Both the position numbers and the translations under genes were made by a program. A stretch of DNA of 64,000 nucleotides from Streptomyces sp. NBC_00377 (lineage in GTDB: Bacteria; Actinomycetota; Actinomycetes; Streptomycetales; Streptomycetaceae). Location: positions 5,828,001 to 5,892,000 of the forward strand of contig NZ_CP107958.1 of the NCBI RefSeq assembly GCF_036075115.1. The letters are read 5' to 3'. The stretch's first letter is position 1. Each line of letters starts with the position of its first letter. Of the stretch, positions 60,160 to 64,000 are shown in pieces. The notes under the pieces are model-generated. The model was not told where the DNA came from. It saw nothing but the letters and a program-made list of their open reading frames with translations, and did no database searches.

Positions 60160-60979
60160 GCTTGTGAAGCCACCGGACTCCATGCACCGGCCGCATTCGG
60201 GGCGGGCCGGGACGTCGCCGGTCATGCGGTGCACCCTGGCGGACCGACTCGACTGCGACGATCCGCTGCTGAACGCCCGATGGGTCGCACGGCACCGCAA
60301 CGTCACTGCCGACACTCGCGGGCACGCATGTCAGCCGCGCGCTGCCGCTGCCGACGCAAACCAGGTCGAGCCGTAGGTCTTTCGGGTGGGCGGCCGTCCG
60401 CACGGCCGCCCACCCGGCTTCGCCATCCTGGAACTCGATCAGGACCCCGCTGTCGACGAGGTGGACCCAGCACTGCCGCGGCAAGGGGCGGCGTGCTGCT
60501 CACGGCAGTGAGGCCACGGTCTCGGCTTCACCTGTGGGTGTGGGTGTGGCTGTGGCTGTGGTGAGGGCCTGTGGGCCGGATTGAGGGGCCGGCCGTCGAG
60601 GCGTGGGTCGAGCGCGGTCTGCCCTGCTCGCTTGTCAGGGAACCTGAGAATGATTTACGCCTGGCGAGCGGGCCGCGTCAAGGCCGTCGCGCCACCTTCT
60701 CTCCCCTTCAGGCGCAGGGTCGATGACACCCGAAGGGCGCGTCGGGTGCGTCTCGGCAACACCCTTGCCATCCGGCGACGCCGTATGCATCATCGTGGGC
60801 ATCATCAGGGTTCCTGATATCGGGCAGGCCGCCCGGCCCTACCGGGACGCGAAGGAACCTGCCACCCGCTTTCCCCTGCCGACTCCGGCCTCTCCCCGGC
60901 GGCTCCAGCCGCCCGTTCCCGCTTCCCCAGCAGCTTCGCCACCCTCAGTTCCGCTCCCTCGACGTGCCCGGAGGCATTC
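60160..60979. other. Gene-poor 820-bp region
   Basis: No convincing gene was found. A 70-codon frame (60164-60376) ends 6 nt before a perfect 15-bp hairpin (60383-60416), which could mark the 3' end of a lost gene. A GTGGGT/GTGGCT low-complexity tract lies at about 60535-60561. The part after 60640 has direct repeats GCATCATC and should hold the promoter of the ABC uptake operon. Confidence 0.4.
60383..60416. terminator. Strong hairpin in gene-poor region
   Basis: A 15-bp perfect stem (CGGGTGGGCGGCCGT and complement) with a 4-nt CCGC loop, T-rich on its left side. Confidence 0.65.
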
Positions 60980-62308
60980 ATGAGCGCACCCATGAGCACA
61001 CCCGCGAACGGCGATTTGTCCCGAAGATCCATTCTCCGGGGGACGGCCGGAGCCGCCGGTCTGTTCACCGCAGGCGGTCTGCTGACCGCCTGCGGCGGCA
61101 TCAAGGAGTCCTCGGCACAGACCGACGCGGTGCTCCGGATCGGCTATGTCTCACCCAGCACGGGCCCGGCCGCGGGCTTCGGCGAGCCGAACGCGTTCCT
61201 GATGAAGAAACTGCGCGCCACCTTCAAGGACGGGCTGCGGATCGGCGGCAAGAAGTACTCCGTCAAGATCATCGACCGCGACAGTCAGTCGAATCCGCAG
61301 ACCGCCGCGCAGGTCGCGGCCGACCTGATCAACAGCGAAAAGATCGACCTGATGCTCGTCACCTCTACCCCGGAGACGGTCAACCCCGTCGCCGACGCGT
61401 GCGAGGCGGCCAAGATCCCGTGCCTGTCGACCGCCGTGCCGTGGGAGGCCTGGTACTTCGGTCGCGGTGCCACCCCCGAGAAGCCGTTCACGTACACGTA
61501 TCACTTCTTCATAGGCGTCGCGGAGATCCATGCCGCGTACACCTCCCTGTGGACGAAGGGCGGTGTGGAGACCAACCGGCGAGTCGGCGTCATGTGGCCC
61601 AACGACCCCGACGGCAAGGCGATCCGGCAGGGGCTCGGGCCAGAGCTGAAGAAGAGCGGGTTCAGGATCGTCGACCCGGGGGCTTACGAGGACGGTACGA
61701 ACGACTACTCGGCACAGATAGCGGCGTTCAAGAAGGCGGACGCGGAGATCTTCAACACCTTCCCGCTGCCGCCCGACTTCGCCACCTTCTGGAAGCAGGC
61801 CCGGCAGCAGGGCTACCGGCCGCGCATCGCGAGCATCGCCAAGACCGGTCTCCTCCCCTCCCAGGTCGAAGCGCTCGGCTCGCTCGGGTACGGCCTCAGC
61901 GCCGGCTTCTGGTGGTCACCCAAGTTCCCGTACACCTCCACCCTCACCGGCCAGAGCGCCCAGCAACTGGCCGACGACTACGAGAAGTCGACGGGCAAGC
62001 AGTGGAACCAGGTCATCGGGTCCAACATGGCTCTCTTCGAGGTGGCGGCCCACGCGCTGAAGGCGACCACCGACCCCAAGGACCGGGCGGAACTGGCGGC
62101 CGCCCTCGGCAAGGCCAAGCTCACCACCGTGGCCGGGCCGCTCGACTTCACGTCCGGGCCGGTGAAGAACGTGTCCACGGAGCCGCTGGTCATGGGGCAG
62201 TGGCGCAAGGCCACGGGAGGCGGCAGGTTCGCCGTCGAGCCCGTCATCGTCGACAACGGCGCCTTCCGCGACATCCCGCTCGGAGGCCGACTTGAGCCCC
62301 TCCGCTGA
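60980..62308 (+). CDS. LIV-type ABC transporter substrate-binding lipoprotein
   Basis: A 442-residue periplasmic-type binding protein. A twin-arginine-like signal (SRRSILRG) leads to a lipobox LLTACGG, so it is probably a Tat-exported lipoprotein. The body has IGYVSPSTGPAAGFGEPNAF and KYSVKIIDRDSQSNPQTAAQ, typical of LivJ/AmiC-type receptors for branched amino acids, amides or urea. GGAGG lies five nt before the ATG. It overlaps the first ATPase gene by 17 nt. Confidence 0.9.
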   Translation: MSAPMSTPANGDLSRRSILRGTAGAAGLFTAGGLLTACGGIKESSAQTDAVLRIGYVSPSTGPAAGFGEPNAFLMKKLRATFKDGLRIGGKKYSVKIIDRDSQSNPQTAAQVAADLINSEKIDLMLVTSTPETVNPVADACEAAKIPCLSTAVPWEAWYFGRGATPEKPFTYTYHFFIGVAEIHAAYTSLWTKGGVETNRRVGVMWPNDPDGKAIRQGLGPELKKSGFRIVDPGAYEDGTNDYSAQIAAFKKADAEIFNTFPLPPDFATFWKQARQQGYRPRIASIAKTGLLPSQVEALGSLGYGLSAGFWWSPKFPYTSTLTGQSAQQLADDYEKSTGKQWNQVIGSNMALFEVAAHALKATTDPKDRAELAAALGKAKLTTVAGPLDFTSGPVKNVSTEPLVMGQWRKATGGGRFAVEPVIVDNGAFRDIPLGGRLEPLR

Positions 62309-63071
62309 GCCCGTGACGGCGGGGACAGGGCACACCGCCGGGGCGGCCACCCCGGCGGTGCTCGCGGCGAACGGCATACACCGCCGATTCGGCAGCCTGG
62401 TCGTCCTCGAAGGCATCGACCTCACCCTCGCCCCCGGCGAGGCCCTGGGCATCGTCGGCCCGAACGGCGCCGGAAAGACGACCCTGCTCGACATCCTCTC
62501 CGGGGCCCAGCCCCCCTCCGAAGGCAGTGTCACCTTCCAGGGTCAGGACGTGACCCGCTGGAAGGTCGACCGCCGCTGCCGCAGCGGAATCGGGCGCTCC
62601 CACCAGGTGCCGCGCCCCTTCACCGGCATGACGGCCTACGAGAACGTGCTGGTCGCGTCGGTGCAGGGCGGCTCGCACCGGCGTGGGGCCGCACAGCAGC
62701 ACGCGCTCGGCGTGCTCGAACGCTGCGGCATGCTCGGCCAGGCCAACCGGCCAGCGGCCGCGCTCACCCTGCTGGAACGCAAGCGGCTGGAGATGGCGCG
62801 GGCGCTGGCGACCGATCCGCAGGTGCTGCTGCTGGACGAGATCGCCGGCGGTCTCACCGACGCCGAGACGGACGAACTGATCGCCACCATCCGGCAGTTG
62901 AGCGCCGACGGCATCGCCATCGTCTGGATCGAGCACGTCATCCACGCCCTTCTGCGGGTGATCGACCGGCTGGTCTGTCTCGCGCAGGGCCGGGTCCTGG
63001 CCGAGGGCGAACCGGACGCCGTCATGTCCGATCCCCGGGTCGTCGAGGCCTACCTCGGGAGCGCGGCATGA
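62292..63071 (+). CDS. LIV-type ABC transporter ATPase (LivG-like)
   Basis: A 259-residue ATPase with Walker A GPNGAGKTT, a Q-loop region GRSHQVPRPFTGMTAYENV and LLLDEIAGGLTDAETDELI. The usual LSGGQ signature is degenerate (ALTLLERKRLEMARAL), as in LivG proteins. The TTG start has GGAGG five nt upstream and overlaps the binding-protein gene; the stop overlaps the next ATG. Confidence 0.9.
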   Translation: MSPSAEPVTAGTGHTAGAATPAVLAANGIHRRFGSLVVLEGIDLTLAPGEALGIVGPNGAGKTTLLDILSGAQPPSEGSVTFQGQDVTRWKVDRRCRSGIGRSHQVPRPFTGMTAYENVLVASVQGGSHRRGAAQQHALGVLERCGMLGQANRPAAALTLLERKRLEMARALATDPQVLLLDEIAGGLTDAETDELIATIRQLSADGIAIVWIEHVIHALLRVIDRLVCLAQGRVLAEGEPDAVMSDPRVVEAYLGSAA

Positions 63072-63805
63072 GTCTGCTGTCGGTCGAGAACCTCGAAGTA
63101 CGGCACGGTCTGCTGCGCGCCGTCCGCGAAGTCTCCTTCGCCGTGGACGAGGGCGAGGTCGTGGCGGTGGTCGGGGCCAACGGTGCCGGAAAGTCCACCC
63201 TGATGCGTGCCGTCGCCGGAGCACACCAGCCGGCCGAGGGGCGTATCGGCCTGGACGGTGTGGACATGACGGCCCGGCGGGCCCACGACCGTGTCGCGGC
63301 CGGGATAGCGCTGGTTCCGGAGGGCAGGCGGCTCTTCGCCGACCTCACCGTGGAGGAGAACCTGCTGGTCGCATCCCGAGTACGCCGCCCCGGACCGTGG
63401 GACCTGGCAGCCGTCGTCGCCGCCTTCCCGCTGCTCGACGGGCTGCTGAAGCGCCGCGCCGGCAACCTCTCGGGCGGCGAGCAGCAGGCCGCAGCCATCG
63501 GCAGGGCGCTGATGACCAACCCCCGGCTGCTGCTGCTCGACGAGGTCTCACTGGGCCTCGCGCCCATCGTGGTCGACACCCTCTACGACTCGCTCGGCAC
63601 GATCCTCTCCGGCGGTACGACGGTGCTGCTGGTGGAGCAGGACCTCGGCCGCGCCCTGGGGGTGGCCCGGCGCGTGCTGTGCATGCTCGAAGGCCGCGTC
63701 GTCCTGGACGAACCTGCCGACGAGGTCACCCGCGAACAGGTCGTCGAGGCGTACTTCGGGCTGAGCCGCGCCACGGCCGCAACCGTGCAGGAGGAGCCGG
63801 CATGA
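63068..63805 (+). CDS. LIV-type ABC transporter ATPase (LivF-like)
   Basis: A 245-residue ATPase with Walker A GANGAGKST, ALVPEGRRLFADLTVEENL, signature NLSGGEQQAAAIGRAL and LLLDEVSLGLAP, typical of LivF. It is coupled to both neighbours by 4-nt overlaps. Confidence 0.92.
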   Translation: MSLLSVENLEVRHGLLRAVREVSFAVDEGEVVAVVGANGAGKSTLMRAVAGAHQPAEGRIGLDGVDMTARRAHDRVAAGIALVPEGRRLFADLTVEENLLVASRVRRPGPWDLAAVVAAFPLLDGLLKRRAGNLSGGEQQAAAIGRALMTNPRLLLLDEVSLGLAPIVVDTLYDSLGTILSGGTTVLLVEQDLGRALGVARRVLCMLEGRVVLDEPADEVTREQVVEAYFGLSRATAATVQEEPA

Positions 63806-64000
63806 ACTGGATCAACGCCCTCGTGCAGGGCGTCATGCTCGGCGGTGTCTACGCGCTCTTCGCCTGCGGTCTTTCCCTGATGTTCGGCGTCATGCGGACC
63901 GTCAACCTGAGCCACGGCGACCTCGCGGTCCTCGGCGCGTTCCTCGTCGCCGTGCTGGCCGCCGCCGTCGGCATCAGCCCGTTCTTCGCGCTACTGCTGG
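63802..64000 (+). CDS. LIV-type ABC transporter permease (LivH-like), 3' end outside window
   Basis: The first 66 residues are visible (begins MNWINALVQGVMLGGVYALF). LMFGVMRTVNLSHGDLAVLG is the conserved N-terminal region of LivH-type permeases. The ATG overlaps the LivF-like stop and has GGAG upstream. The gene runs off the window; the partner permease should follow. Confidence 0.88.
   Translation, partial: MNWINALVQGVMLGGVYALFACGLSLMFGVMRTVNLSHGDLAVLGAFLVAVLAAAVGISPFFALLL

Noticed and set aside
60164..60376. A 70-residue plus-strand gene before a hairpin
   Set aside because: No ribosome site, weak codon bias and no recognisable family; kept only as a note within the intergenic entry.
59792..60484. 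A 230-residue minus-strand gene
   Set aside because: It overlaps the 3' end of the acyltransferase gene, runs through two strong hairpins and has an unremarkable composition.

Overview
The window is chromosomal DNA from a streptomycete. GC is very high with strong third-position GC, GTG and TTG starts are common, many gene pairs overlap by ATGA/GTGA, and the region holds rodlins, chaplins and the melC tyrosinase pair, which are hallmarks of the aerial-hypha-forming genus Streptomyces. As far as I recall, the order (recD2-like helicase, citrate synthase, copper ATPase, inositol genes, rodlins/chaplins, exopolysaccharide genes, chpF, melC1/melC2, chpG) matches the SCO2737-to-SCO2699 stretch of S. 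coelicolor. No rRNA, tRNA, prophage, complete insertion sequence or CRISPR array was seen.

Layout. 1-4 kb: the 3' part of a RecD2-type helicase and citrate synthase. 4-7 kb: a CopZ/CopA copper export pair reading left, with a CsoR-type palindrome upstream. 7.4-11.6 kb: a TetR regulator divergent from an MMPL exporter across a dyad operator, then a zinc alcohol dehydrogenase followed by nine perfect 15-bp tandem repeats. 11.7-13.4 kb: a small MerR/BldC-like HTH protein and an AraC regulator, then a 170-bp MITE-like element. 13.7-20.9 kb: a myo-inositol catabolic locus (iolE divergent from iolC, a Cgl0159-type aldolase candidate, iolB, iolD, mmsA) closed by an intrinsic terminator. 21-28 kb: an APC permease, an unusual hydrolase-ABC ATPase fusion with its permease, and a VWA lipoprotein.

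28-52 kb is a developmental cell-surface region. Three rodlins and two chaplins (one short, one long and wall-anchored) are followed by a Wzx/Wzy-like exopolysaccharide locus (FAD enzyme, ATP-grasp enzyme, secreted GH26-like glycosidase, GNAT, Wzz-like protein, two GT4 glycosyltransferases, deacetylase, flippase, ligase/polymerase, priming transferase). Then come a secreted DUF3344-like protein, chpF, three small secreted proteins, a VKOR-family protein, melC1-melC2 and chpG with a His/Gly tail. The hydrophobic coat, the glycan and melanin synthesis are therefore packed into one locus.

52.3-58.5 kb is the most unusual part. An ACP, an FkbH-like HAD-IIIC protein and a BpsA-like aminopropyltransferase fused to a GNAT domain form one overlapping operon. 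It is divergent from a SpeD-like protein that lacks two residues normally needed for AdoMet decarboxylation. Next to it are an alpha/beta hydrolase, a second MITE and a 4'-phosphopantetheinyl transferase. This looks like an undescribed polyamine-linked, carrier-protein-dependent pathway. The window ends with an acyltransferase-3 gene that has a coupled leader ORF, a ~1-kb gene-poor stretch and the start of a LIV-type ABC uptake operon.
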